Assembly: GCA_002633005.1 (NCBI GenBank)
Contig: NMRA01000647.1
Span: forward strand, 140,851 to 196,825
DNA length: 55,975 nt
Direction of reading: 5' to 3'
DNA from: Phoronis australis
Lineage: Eukaryota > Phoronida > Phoronidae
The notes below the pieces were generated by a model. That model made no database searches. It was given only the letters and a program-made list of their open reading frames with translations, and was not told the DNA's origin. The position numbers were made by a program, and so were the translations under genes. Numbering within the stretch: position 1 is the stretch's first letter; every line of letters starts with the position of its first letter. Shown piece after piece: positions 1-12,330 of this stretch.

Positions 1-162
1 GAGATAACAAAATGATAGACCCATATAACAGAGATAACAAAATGTTAGACCCATATAACAGAGATAACAAAATGTTAGACCCATATAACAGAGATAACAA
101 AATGTTAGACCCATATAACAGAGATAACAAAATGATAGACCCATATAACAGAGATAACAAAC
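1..162. repeat. 30-bp minisatellite abutting a SOCS splice donor
   Basis: About five near-identical 30-bp units (GAGATAACAAAATGTTAGAC followed by CCATATAACA) run from the left edge and stop at position 162. Variation is limited to a few bases, such as ATGATAG versus ATGTTAG. On the minus strand the array is the first part of the intron that follows the SH2-encoding exon. The donor of that exon (GTTTGT, reading down from 162) sits at the array edge and resembles the matching stretch inside every unit (ATTTTGTTATC). Because 30 is a multiple of three, the array gives a spurious open frame on the plus strand. How far it extends leftward is unknown. Confidence 0.93.
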
Positions 163-331
163 CTTTGAAATGTTCAATCCTCGTATGCTGTGTTTTACCC
201 AGAGCTCGGAAACTGACGCTGATAATGTAGCGCTCGTCTGAGCTGTCTCGCACCAAGAATGACCCATCGGGCTTATTGGCCAGTTTAGCCTCGGCATCTT
301 CGTAACTTAGTGGGCCCCAGTACCAACCACA
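163..331 (-). CDS. SOCS6/7: SOCS6/7 exon with the N-terminal half of the SH2 domain
   Basis: The acceptor is TTTGCAG just above 331; the donor is AAAG|GTTTGT with the exon ending at 163. The exon is 169 nt, phase 0 in and phase 1 out. It encodes 56 residues from CGWYWGP to TRIEHFK, covering the first helix, the central strands and the FLVRDS phosphotyrosine pocket. The domain would continue (GRFSFY-like) in an exon outside the window. The preceding 44-nt exon (2107-2064) supplies DDVDVIQSLVKLKD, which matches the helical extension found immediately upstream of the SH2 domain in the SOCS family. Confidence 0.9.
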
Positions 332-3300
332 CTGCAAATGAGTGGTCAATAGGTCACGTTACACAAAAGCACACTGTAGTTTAGTAGCAGGACCTCCAGT
401 ACACCATAAAAGTTCCACAAAATACCTTAAGCGAAGGTTGTGGAAAAAAAGATTTTTGCATAATCATGCCATGTTCAGGGTTAAATAAATAAACGACTGA
501 ATGATTGCTCTGGTCTGTTAAAAAATTAACTCTACCTTGAATTACAACACTTACATGTACCGCAACTATAAAATTTGCCTCCAATTGTTCCTGAATTACA
601 CGGGAAGTGAGTTGTGGTCTTGCAAAAAACATTTCATTTTTCCTTGAGATCATGCTGTGCAATACAGAATTACATGCTGTGAAAAGCCCAGAAATCATAG
701 ATTTTTCACTAAAGAACAATTTGAGACCAATGTGCTAAACGCAAATTGTCTTAATCAATTTTTGACCTAGAAGAGAGGTTTATGGCCACTTTAAGGGAGA
801 AAGGTAGATAGCAACAAAATATATATGGGATAGGTTAGTCGTAAATATTCTGCAACGTAACTATTTAGAAAAAACAACATAATACACCCCAGCTATTTTT
901 CAATTACAAGCAACAACAAACAAAAATTAAAAACTCCTATACAGTCCTAATACTTTAGAAGAGCCATCATTTATTTGTGTAACATTTTTTTAGAAACTCT
1001 GGCCCGAAAATCAATAAAAAGTCTGTTTTCAACAACTTTCCCTCCAAGGAATTGTGGGAATATTGACCTTGATGAATGACTTCAACTCTAAGTCACCCAA
1101 AAAAATCTATGCTTTGTCAACCATTGGAAGTATTTATATATTTTCTGAAAGGAGAAAGGTCGAGGATTCTACAAATATGCTTCTTACTACTGTGTTTTTA
1201 TTACTGCCACTTGACTAGTATGTTTTTAAGTTAAATTTTCATGTGCAAGAAAAGTTTATTCATAGCAAAAGTACCCCCAGCCGATAAACTTTTTTTGAAC
1301 AAAAACTTTGTTATGTCTCAAAAACGTTGTTAGGATTCTGTGATCACCAAATAAAAAAACACCCATGCGCACAAGGATTTGTGATTTTTAGAAAAGCTGC
1401 ACAAAGTTGCAAATGCCAAGATTTGGTAAGCGATGCACAAAAAGCAAATCCTACATCATTTTTGATTGTCTCCACTGACTGTTTTAAAAAAAAACACACC
1501 CAAAAATTAACTGCTTTTTGAGATAGCATGATATTTACCTATTTCGTGACTAATCATATATGTATCACTTTCAGCCCCAGATAAGGCATACTCAGACTTG
1601 AAACAAAAACCAAAAATGAAACAAAAACATTTTATTAATGTTTACAGTCCTAAGCTGTCTAAGATGAAGATGGTCTCACGAGCTGCCAAGCGAGCCTCAA
1701 TTGTTTCTCTGATGTCTTTAAAACTAGAGCTAACAAACTGGAGGGAGGATGCATGTTTCATATACAGTAACCCCGTACAAATGGATATTCATCACTGTCT
1801 AGTGATAAACTCAATGAAAATAACTAGGATGTTGATAAGGCGCTTAGAAACTGGGCCCACATCACAGTACCTTGAACCTCTCACCCGACTATAACACCAA
1901 TCTTGATATATGGTCCTTCTGTGTGGATCAATGCCAGCGACGACTTTTTGTGGCATGCATAAAACAGCTATCGTCAAATATTAGGAAAAATTTATGCCGA
2001 TGTTGCAGGCCTTTGAAAAGTTGAAGTAACAGTTACTTTTGCCCCAAATTTCAGCATACTTACATCCTTTAGTTTGACCAAACTTTGAATGACATCGACG
2101 TCATCATCTACAATATGAAGCAAATATAAAGAGTAGAATAGAGCAATACTGATGCCACTCAGGCATTGCTCACAGTAGAGCAATACTGATGCCATTCAGG
2201 CATTGTTCACAGTAAAGCAATACTGACGCCACTCAGGCATTGCTCACAGCGTCCACAACAGAGTACACAACTGAAAGCTTTTAAAGTCCCATGCACTGCA
2301 AATTATTTCAAGTCGAAGTCGCACAAATTCAAGCTACTATGAATCAAGTAGACAATAGTGAATTTTCTCATTAAGAAACTGATGAACTCTATTCTGTCTA
2401 CAGTATTATCACGCATATTAAGCAAAGCAACATAACAGGAAAAAAAACAATAGCCACACTATCAAGCTCGAACTACAACAACGGTTTTCAAAGACGGCAT
2501 TGCAAGGAGCTTTATGCAGGAAGGGCATTGACCTTCGAACAAGCCTATGATTTTGAAGTGAAAAGAGGAAATTCAGAATTTTCTTTACTTAGCCAGTACT
2601 ACGTACAGGTGTATCTCGTATCATTAAAGTTATTTAATCAACAGGTAGATTGTGATTTGATGAGAATATCGGAGCCTTTTTGTAATGGAAGAAGAAGTGC
2701 CTACAATAGTTTTCAAAACATACTGGACAACATCAAAATTTAAGTTTCGGCACACAAAACCAAAACTAAAAACCCTGTAAAATTCAATTCAATTCAAGTC
2801 TCAAAAGGTATTGGTCCATCTACGTTGTAAAATTATGACAACTTACTGCTCAAGTTTATCGCATGTTAATTAAACAAGTACCAGATTAGGTGCAACAACA
2901 TCACATTAAATGCTGACAAAACGTTGGCAATAACACTATTTTATTGTAACACAAGATTGACTTAACTGCCAAATAAATCTGGCAAGGCATTTATCCAAGT
3001 TTGACAAAACTCTGTCACGTTTATTTTGAAAACTACAGCAACCTTAAAGGAAACGCAAATACACAAATGAATAATTCGTGTTTTCACCTCCGATGTGGCT
3101 TTCGAAAGCATTTTCTATACTTTTATGGGGAAGGAGAGCCAGGCAAAATTTGTTTGACATATTCTTGAGTGAACGATTATTTACAACATAAGGATTGGAG
3201 GGGCTATTAAAACATGATTTTTTATACTCACTTGATCAAAAAACCACTAAACAGCATACTAAGACACCATAAAACCAATCAAGGGTTACCTTCCAGCATT

Positions 3301-6300
3301 GATGAAGAGAGAAACATTTCAACTAATTTTCTTGACAAAAATTTTCATGATACTACTTACCCTGAGAATATGAGTTGGCTGAGCGAGCCGGCAGAGTTCT
3401 TGACTTCAGGGGTATGTCATGGCCAGGGTCTGTGTCACAGCTGATACTAGACCCAGTAGAGTGTCTCCTAGGAGAACCTAATATAATCAAACAAATAAAA
3501 CTACAACAGTTGTAATAACATGTAACAATGTGACAGCTTAAAGTACAATCTTCTTAGTTTCAAACAAAAATAATTGAAGAAATGGCCTTTTATTTTTCAA
3601 GGAATTCTAACTTTGTTACAAATGCCAACAAATTTCCAAAATATTATCTGATGGTTGCTGTTGCCCTGAACGTAAACACGTTAAGGTAATAATTTGGTGC
3701 TCCTTATCATTGGCGGACAAATGAGAAAACAAAATTTCACCCGTTGACCATATCGTGTACTAAATTGGTAAGATTTTTCATTAAGTCCACTTCACAGCAT
3801 GGTACCATGCACAAGACAAGGAGGTTTAAGGTCATGAACACTCAACAAGACTGCACACTGAGGCAGAACTTAACTCAGCAAAGGTGTATTTTATGAAAGC
3901 AGGAATTCTGTAGAATTTTAGAATTTTTTATTCTATACCAAGCTGGTATTAATTAGGTCAAGTGATCATGCATTTAATAAATGAAAATTTAGTACTTTAA
4001 AAGAAATGTATATTGATATTGATATAAGAACAAGATCAATATCATGATCTAAAGGCTCAACAATGAAATCTCCTAAATCCTGATACAGTTTTTTACATCA
4101 TTATTTCGTTTTTGTTTCATATCGCTTTAAAGTTTATTTCATAAAAACCATATAAGTGCAATATCTGACAGCCTCTCGTGTAAAAGAGGAACATTTCAAA
4201 AACAATTCTGAATTTGTTTTGTAGAACAGTGTATAAAACACAGCACTTGAACGTTTCGTATGAATCAAATTAGCGATATTTGAGACAAGATGTTCCGAAG
4301 TTGGCCAAGATTGGACATTTTTCTATGAAGTCCTTGGCTAGATAAACTTAAACCTCTTGATTTCTGGAAAAATCCAAAAACATTGGGAAAAGAATGTTAA
4401 TGTTACGAGAAAGCTCTGTCTAAATGTTCTGAATCAAGTGCAGCTAAAAAGAATAATGCTTTGAAAATGGAACTCTTTTTCAGAAAGATTACTGGCAATA
4501 AGAGTTAAATGTTACATAAGCTCTACCCAAAATATGTTTGGGAACTTGAGTTCACACGCACACACCTATTTACATACCGGTATATCTTGATAGAATTGGT
4601 CAGGATAAATTATCCAGATCTCCAGGCTCAAAGATATACTGAACTGAGATGTCAAGGACCCCATATGGTGAAATTATCACACAATATCCCTTCACGAGAA
4701 GACTAACACTATTTGCTTAATTTACAAGGAAATGAATGGTATTCATAAGTGCAGCGTATATCAATGAATACATCCATGTGTAATGCCACGCAAATTTCAC
4801 GTTTTCCTCTGAACCAAGGATAACTTCCTGAATTTTAAAAGGATACCAAACCCGGTTTTGGCCAATTAAAAGATAAACTACTCTCCAATCCAGTTCTTTG
4901 CGACAAATTAATGACCTGGAATCCTCCGCAACCCTAAAAAAATTGGAGGAAAATTTGAAAACTACTGTCAAATTTTGCTAAACAGGCAAGCGTGACTTTA
5001 TATTTCGAACAAATTACACGGCAACTATAGGAAAAGACCACCCACCCAGGACCATGATGTCCAATTTATGAGATAAGGAGTGCTTTTAGTTGGTTCCTGC
5101 TTTTATCCTTTGAACATTCACAATTGACGACAATGATGCATTAGCAGGTGACAGAATGAGGACTGGTTGAAATCATCAAAACAAGGTTTATTATCCTTTT
5201 AAGGGATCACATTCAGTTTTTGTTTTTTTAAAGTGGAAAATTTCTTTAAAGACTCACTTATTGACTCGGACCGTGAGGACAGTGTGGCACCCCTTGGCCA
5301 CTGTCCAATCTCTGAAAGAGTAAAATGAGTCCGTTCATCACAACTACCTCCAAGACAGTGCCTTTCAGCATCAGCGTTGTTTACACAGTTTTCACATCCT
5401 GACCTTGTACCTGTTAAGGAGCATGAAATAATGTGATTTTAATTAGCGGCTTAAAGAACTTATGTTGGAAAGTTTTGGCCATGTGAACATGGAAAATGAA
5501 ACACGATCATTTATGGCTGACCACCCCTTGCAACACGTCAGGGAGTCCCTAAAAATTAGACTACGAACGGGTCAGGTGGGATTACATTTCAGCTAAAGTG
5601 CTACACTGACAGTAGAAAGAAATTTGTATTACTTCAAGAAAGTGACAGAACCCGAGTTCCTGTTAAGAATGAAGGATAACATAGGTTTGTTTCATATGCA
5701 AGGTGTAAAGCACCAAAACTACAAATCCAACTCTAGTACACTGTGGGTAATAATCACACTATACAAAGGCAGACAACCCCTATTGACAGAACACCACCAA
5801 AGTCATGGAATGGCAAAGTTTGAATCCACATCCTGCTTCTAACTTGAATTTATTATAAAGGGTTGCAATAAAAACTATAATTGGCAGTCATGCCTATAAT
5901 CTAGACAGTCATACTATATTAACCACAGAAGTCATGGGAGACAACTTACCATTGTCGGTCTCCACAGTCTGGCCTGTTGATCGTCTGCCCATGTCAGACA
6001 ATCTAAAGTCAGTATCCTTTTTCTCGATACAACCAGAAGCCACAACAGAGCTGCCAGTATTTAGGCCATCACCATTACAACACTGAGGGTCACTTTCCTC
6101 TGAAATACAATCTCGTGAATGATTACACTCAGTGTCCTCACCGTCTAGTCCAAACTTCTGAACCAACGACGGGGTCCTCTCATAGTTACGACTAGGCACA
6201 GGAGGTGTGTCCCCACTGCCACCATCATCATCACTATCATCATTATCATCACAAGACCGAAAAAAATCAGTATGAGGTTTACATGAGTGTTGAGATTTCT

Positions 6301-9300
6301 TCTCCTTTTTCGACACAGCATAAATAGCATTATCCTCATTTTCGCCTGTTTCATCATTAATTTGGGTTTCAATTTCTTCCGTTTCTGCATCACCGCAACC
6401 AAGTGGATTACACTCTTCATAACTTGGAACACGTTTTGCCCGACGTCTGTTCTGAGCTTGCACAGGAAAGTTGTTGGAAGATGTTGCAATGTCGTGAGCA
6501 GACGAGTCTCCATCGTTGCTACGTACATCATCCTGTGCATCACCAACAGAGGGTGTGTCAATTGGATTACACTCTTCGTAGCTAGGAACACGTTTTTGTC
6601 TTCGCCTTCGCTGAGCACTTAAAGCCTCAGTTTGCACAGCATCAGTTTTGGCAGTCAGATCAAGACTTTCATAGCCACCATCAAAGTCATCTAAATGTGG
6701 CATTACTTCCGACTGATGCATAGATTCATTAGTACCACCCACACGTGAACTCTCTTCTGTAATGTTCAATTTATCCAAATCGACGTCTTCATAATCGTGT
6801 AGCCTCTTCCGTTGTTTGGGGCGACAATCAGACATGACAACATCTGAAGACTTATCTTTTTCTATTGCGTTTTGAGACGTGCTTTCATCAACCGATGACC
6901 CACTGTGCCGTGGCGTTAAGTTTGGCGTGCACACCTCAAATATTTCAGCGCGTGACCGCCTTTGCCTTGCCGCAGTCTTAACGCCCCCTTGAGAATCTGG
7001 AACTTGTAGTACCTGCGTCTTAGTTGCTTCACTGGTCAATTCATTGTTTTGTTCTGTCGGTCGATCAGACACACCTGTTGCAACTGGTTCAAATAATTTG
7101 ACCTTGTCCAGAATTTCTGCACCTTTAGTTTCAAGACGGTGACTAGTAAAGGCTTTGGAATGACCAGTCCTGTCATCAGAATGGGTCATTCGCTTATCAT
7201 CTTGACTACGTTCTTCTTCCATGGCAACCCATTTAGATTTTGCTTTCACGAAATTTACATGCTCTGTGGAGACATCACTACTGTCCGTTTCCACCCTCGC
7301 AACAGGTGCCAAATCAGGATTCTGGACTTCTGGCTCATTTTCACAAGAAACAACACGCGACCTCCTTCTTTTAGTTTGTGACATATCAACAGAATCGTAA
7401 ATAGATTCAACATCAGGTGGGCATTGTTTAGAAACGAGTATTTGACGTGAGATGTCTTCACTATGACCCTGTTTCTCACCTTCTGCAATTTTAGTTGGTT
7501 CTGAGAATTTCACGCTTTCACGAGTGAACTCGACAGAATCATACAATGATTCAACACCAGGTGGCACCAACTTAGTGACTAGATTTACATGAGTTTGTTG
7601 GCTGGGATCTATATCGTCATGTGCTGTATTTTCACTGGCCACAGTTGAAGCACCATCATGTAAACGACCAGCCGAAACTGAATCCACACAAACACGATGA
7701 ACTTGTTCACCTATAACAGCCTGCTCAGTGCTTGTCTCAACCTCTGGTAAGGCGCTACTAGTACACACATTTTTCAACGTTTCATTGACCAGATCACTGC
7801 TAGTTTTTCTGCTGGATGAAACAGTATGATTGTCATGAATATTGGATGGAAGTTTAGAATGACAGATTGTTTCAGTTGTTTCCACATGCGAATATGTGTC
7901 CTGTGCAACCACTGCGGCAAATTCACTTCCTGTTGGGTTTAATGATTCAGAAAATTCATTTGTGTCCACGGGATCTGGATGGTCATCACCGGATTCCTTG
8001 ACAGCTTCTGGTTCACCGTCTTTCTTTTCTACTGACCGAGGCAGTGACAAGTCCTGCCCACTATTACCGCCACCTGTTGGACTACTTGTAGTTTCATCTG
8101 CTCTGTTCTGTGTATCAGACGTAACTTTGCCACGAGCCTCGATAGATTTTGCTGCTTCGGCATCCCCCAAAATTGATTTTGAATCTTTAACCTTTGCAAG
8201 GTCACTTGATGACAGTGGTGATTCAGTGCTAGCATCAACAATGCCAGAGTCCTACAACCATAGAATATGTGACATTTTTTGTTTTGTCAAGAATCTTCTA
8301 AACAGCATGCATGTGGAGAACTAACCCTAAGCCAACTAACATCAACTGTTTTGGACCCCGAATAAAATCTCTTAATATAAATTTTTAGGTCCATCTAAAG
8401 GCTAAACACTAACAGTGGGGCCAAGCCATTTTGACACTAACCAATAGACAAACAAAACCATGTTCAAGATTAATGGTATCTGCATAATTATAAAAAGTAT
8501 AAGTTTGCCGTAACAGCTGGTAATGATTTTCGGATGGCTTCAACTACTGTGGCACCTCCTAGTGGCAGTTTTCTGCATCCATGACTGTATCTCCCAAACC
8601 CTCGGCATTTGTATTTACATGAGGTTAACAATGGGCGAAGACTTTCAGACTGTGCTACAAGAGGCAAGTTTTTTTCTGTTTTCCACTGTTTCTTTAAGTA
8701 TCTACTAAGCAGGTTTTTATGAAATTTTGTAAATAGGTTTCTATTAATGAAGTGATGACATATTCTGGTTTTCAGATGGATTTGACATAGGTGTGCACCA
8801 CATAGTGGCTGTTTTGATCAATTTGAAGTCTGTTTTTGTCGTCTGTCTCTCTATCAAGCAAACCATTATAAAGACGATCATTATGAAAATTGCTACATAT
8901 GTTTCTACTGGGAAGGGGATGGCTGGCAACGATTATTCAGATGGTTGCAACCACTGTAGCACCTCCTAGTGGAAGCTTTGTCTTTGGTGTCTTTGGACTC
9001 GGTTGAATAACAGTGTTAATAAATTATACCAAAAATGAGAATGGAGAATTTGACAGCAACAAAAAGTATATGAAAGTATGGAGCACCCAAAAAGGAACAA
9101 AGACTTTCACCAAAAAAGTGGCAGCACTGCAGCGGATGCTACCATAGTGAAATCTGGCCGATAATCAATAATGGTTATGGTGTATCCCAGCCATAGCCCC
9201 TTGTCTTAAGTTTCATCAAAATCAGACAATGCGCTTTGAGAATAAGTAATTGACACACAAAACTTTTTCAGAAACTAAAATGGCCAACAGGGGTGTCACA

Positions 9301-10817
9301 GTAGTCGAATCCATATATACTTATACATATATATATATATATATGTATACATAATTATATAATTATCTTTCTGTCAAGATATATCAAATTGTAACAAGCT
9401 GTTTTACAATATTGACAAACTACAGTAAGTAAATATTGACGAAAATTAGAAAACTAAAATGGTCAACGAGGGGTGGAGGGGGGGGGCTACGGCAGTAACA
9501 TGAGTGCTAACGCCAGTTGAGGCTAACACATTCTAACTTGACAATAATACGATGGTTCATCGAAACCTGACCAAGAAGGGGTGACAAGGTAACTCAGATC
9601 CTTCCAAAACCAAGTGGTGCCAGCACATCCAAGACATTAACTCTTTTGTTAAGTTTAATCAAAATCCACCAAGTCCTAATACAATAATCAACGGACAAGG
9701 AAAATCTCGAACTAAACTAAAATTTCCAACAGGGGTGTCAGGTTAGTATGATCAATCAGTAAAGCGAGTGGCGTGGGCATATTCCCAACACACAAGCCTC
9801 TGCGCAAGGTTTGGCAAAATTCGTCATTTCCCAAAACTTGACAAACATGGAATTTCTCATAAAAAAGCCAATGAGGGGTGCCATGGAAGGTGAATCTCTC
9901 AAAAAATATACAGTTGTCAGCACGTCATGATACATTTGTTAAATTTAGTCATTCTCTGTCAAGATAATCAATGGACAAGCAAATGTGATGATGGACAGAT
10001 GAATGGGTGGGATACTGACTACATGAGACCATGTGTTTGAGGGTGGGATACTGACTACATGAGACCATGTGTTTGAGGGTGGGATACTGACTACATGCGA
10101 CCATGTGTTTGAGGCTGGGATACTGACTACATGAGACCATGTGTTTGAGGGTGCATAAAAGTGTGATCGATAGACACGGCAAACTTGTGCAACTGGAAAA
10201 TCAAGCAAGTTCTCAAGAGATATCGCAATGCCTCATAAGCCCCACAACACTAGTTCTCGTGAGTGACTTGGACCTACAAAACGCACCCGATGTTAAACTG
10301 CATTTCCTACTGTATCTAACTGTCAGGAAAACCAAAATCAAAAGTTGATTACTCAGGTCAATACGATCACAGGTCTTTTACCATGACAAAACTTCATTTC
10401 CTTTGCCACTAAGAATATTGACTGGTGAAGAAACACTTGAGAAAATCAAAGGGCAGCTCAAGGCAGCACAGGATTCAATAGGTGTACTAAGACAGGCTTT
10501 TGCATTAAACTTTCAAGACATAATCTAAAATGATAGTTTGGACACATTATCCCACTACACTTTGTTCTGTCATTGAAACTTTGCATGTAACTGTGAAAAG
10601 GTCAGCAATTACAAACCCCTGCTCTGGGCGCAGATCTCAGTGGTCCTCTGGTGCCATCTGGTGCTTTCCTGGCAGACAATACTTGAACAGTCTGCACTTC
10701 ATAGCTAGCCGATGAACTTCCAATTTTGAACTTCTTCTTAATCTTACTGAAGAAGCCTCGAGATTTTTCTTTTCCACCAAAGGCATCCATTTTGTCATTG
10801 GACATCCGATTGATTGA
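163..10817 (-). CDS. SOCS6/7: SOCS6/7-type suppressor of cytokine signalling, 3' partial, six exons in window
   Basis: Exons, minus strand in transcription order: 10817-10617 (ATG at 10805), 8251-5950, 5410-5258, 3477-3361, 2107-2064, 331-163. Each junction has GT/AG sites and the phases agree, giving 991 codons up to the window edge. Near residue 936 an SH2 domain starts (CGWYWGPLSYEDAEAKLANK, then FLVRDSS with the phosphotyrosine-binding Arg at about 963). GWYWGP, KLAN, PDGSFLVRDSSD and HTRIEH are typical of SOCS6 and SOCS7. These proteins bind phosphotyrosine partners and recruit an elongin/cullin-5 ubiquitin ligase through a C-terminal SOCS box, which lies off the window. The start is the first ATG after acceptor 10817, followed by a Lys-rich stretch (FFSKIKKKFKIG). 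Upstream 5' UTR exons are not seen. Introns hold minisatellites and module repeats. The first and SH2 exons use weak GTTTGT donors. Confidence 0.86.
2141..2250. repeat. 37-bp minisatellite, about three copies
   Basis: GCAATACTGATGCCACTCAG recurs at 2143, 2180 and 2217, an exact 37-bp period; each unit continues GCATTGCTCACAGTA. It lies inside an intron of the SOCS6/7 gene, only about 35 bp upstream (in transcription sense) of the 44-nt exon 2107-2064. Confidence 0.85.
5950..8251 (-). CDS. SOCS6/7: Giant SOCS6/7 exon: disordered region with repeated basic-tyrosine motifs
   Basis: A single 2302-nt open exon (acceptor TTGTAG above 8251, donor AATG|GTAAGT at 5950/5949; phase 0 in, phase 1 out) encodes about 767 residues. 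Composition is Ser, Thr, Glu and Asp rich and looks disordered. Five degenerate copies of a basic cluster followed by an acidic or aromatic stretch occur near residues 355, 491, 540, 608 and 665. The last two are near identical (KRVPSYEECNP twice). Two YDSV motifs lie near residues 303 and 347. These tyrosines could be phosphorylated docking sites, but that is inference. No globular domain is recognised. The region is much longer than the pre-SH2 part of vertebrate SOCS6. The plus-strand open frames across it are shadows. Confidence 0.85.
8540..9960. repeat. Degenerate module array with CCAACAGGGGTG / CACCTCCTAGTGG cores
   Basis: This SOCS6/7 intron stretch is made of diverged modules. Minus-oriented cores GGCACCTCCTAGTGG are at 8551 and about 8959. 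Plus-oriented variants such as TGGCCAACAGGGGTGTCA are at about 9281, 9461, 9570, 9725 and 9867. Between cores a second shared phrase recurs (AAGTTTCATCAAAATC, TTTAATCAAAATCCACC). The same pair of phrases builds the clearer array at 11.2-12.3 kb, so this is an older or more diverged block of that family. An AT dinucleotide run lies at about 9326-9347. Confidence 0.6.
10006..10152. repeat. 36-bp minisatellite, four copies
   Basis: GGGATACTGACTACATGAGA followed by CCATGTGTTTGAGGGT recurs with exact 36-bp spacing (GATACT at 10011, 10047, 10083 and 10119). Only single-base differences separate the copies. It sits in the first intron of the SOCS6/7 gene. Apparent minus-strand open frames over it are an artefact of the multiple-of-three period. 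Confidence 0.93.
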
Positions 10818-11229
10818 CTGTAAGATCAAGCAAGAAAGTTTTAAATCAATTTTGAGTTCTCTTAAGTTATACAGTAACCACTTCCCGAAATACCACAACA
10901 TCCTCTCTTGATTCTGCGATATTCACCCATAATGCTATGTGGCCGTAGAACAATTGGCTGTCCCTAATATACTGCAGTTGTGCCTATCAAATGTTATGTT
11001 TCGTATTTACATTGTATCAGTTTGCCAATCATCATTCTAATGCCAACCAATGTAGCAGAGTAAGCTGCAACACAGACACACCATAAAATTTAACAAGAGT
11101 AACGCAGGGTATTGAAATGCACCCACAAATGTACCACAAACGGTGTGCTTGAAGGGGTGCTTATTTGGATCATAAAAATGGTAACTAGATGATGCAAAAT
11201 ACCTCGAATCCATCCAAAAACTGATACGT

Positions 11230-12330
11230 GTCATCAAAGCTATTTACCAAATTTCATAAAAATCTGTCAAGGAACTTTTGAGAGAAAAAGGAAAACGAAA
11301 AAATGTAACTGCCACTAAGAGGCGCCATAGTAGAAGAATTTGTTGGAAAATCACCATCAGACTTCCTTTTCACATTAGGAACATATACCAATTTCCACAA
11401 GCATCCTTAGAGTAGTTACGTTGATAAAGAGGCAAACGTCAAATAACAAAACTCGAAAACAGTAAAAATGGCCACAAGGTGGTACAAAATACCACAAATA
11501 AAACTGAAAACCAGAGGATAGCATCAGTTCACTAATAGATGCTTATCTATCAAATTATATAAAAATCCGTTGACGACCCAGGAAGATACAGATGTAAACG
11601 TAAAAACTAAAATTGCCACTAGGGGGCACACTGGTGGTCCGATCCGTACGAAAGTTGTTCTCTGTTGTCAACTTCATGTACATACACCAGCAAAATTCAA
11701 TAAAGATCCTGTAGAGGGCTTAAGAAATATAGCCATGGACCCAAAAACAAAACAAAAACTGCCACTAGGAGGCGCCACAGTACTCAAAGTCATCAGAAAA
11801 CCATCGTCAGCTGCCCTCTTCACAGTAAGAACTCCTATGCCAATTTTCAAAATCATCCCTAGAGTCGTTTGGTCGAAAACATTGAAAATGGCCACTAGGT
11901 GGTACAAAGTACCTCAAATCCATCCAAAATGGGAGGATGGAATCATCTCACTAATAAATTCCTAAAGTCTGCCAAATTTTATGAAAATCGGTTGAAGGCC
12001 ACCGAAGATATAGAGGCAAGCGTAAAAAACTAAAATTGTCACTAGGGAGCACACCGGTAGTCGGAGAGGTCCGAAATTTGTTGTCATACGTCCTCAGGAA
12101 CACATCTGTCAAATTTGAGATCCTATGTGGGGTACATGTGCGGATGACAGATGCCCGGACACCCAGACAGACAGAGATGAGAGCAATATGCGACCACATA
12201 TAAACATGAGGGAGCATAAAAAGGTTGACAGCCATCATAAAACCGTTCTCCACTTGTCCAACTATGGTCAAAAGTGTGAAGTTAGTGGCCTTTTGGAAAC
12301 TAAGTCAGTATACAATGTGTTTTTCTAATA
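11230..12330 (+). repeat. Three-module higher-order repeat with CTCF-like cores, ~145-bp module
   Basis: Cores occur at 11311 (GCCACTAAGAGGCGCC), 11471 (GCCACAAGGTGGTAC), 11615 (GCCACTAGGGGGCAC), 11761 (GCCACTAGGAGGCGCC), 11891 (GCCACTAGGTGGTAC) and 12038 (GTCACTAGGGAGCAC). Spacing is 160, 144, 146, 130 and 147 bp. The core types follow the order GCGCC, GTAC, GCAC twice, so the real unit is three modules of about 420-450 bp. Each module also carries a phrase like CCAAATTTTATGAAAATCGG and an AAAACTAAAATTG lead-in. It lies upstream of the recognised SOCS6/7 first coding exon. No coding function is supported. Confidence 0.8.

Noticed and set aside
1-162. CRISPR-like regularly spaced repeats
   Set aside because: Units are contiguous 30-bp tandem copies with no spacers, in a spliced eukaryotic gene.
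12-230. Repetitive protein DPYNRDNK encoded on the plus strand
   Set aside because: The frame is open only because the minisatellite period is a multiple of three; the gene is on the other strand.
6287-6622. Plus-strand open frames over the large SOCS6/7 exon
   Set aside because: They are shadows of the 2.3 kb exon, which has splice sites, phase agreement and an SH2 partner exon.
10818-10901. Upstream extension of the first SOCS6/7 coding exon (MLWYFGKW reading)
   Set aside because: A good acceptor (CTTACAG) interrupts the frame just before the ATG at 10805, so this is intron or upstream sequence.
11570-11965. 131-codon plus-strand open frame as a gene
   Set aside because: It is a read-through of the CTCF-like module array, with the same phrases repeated in it.
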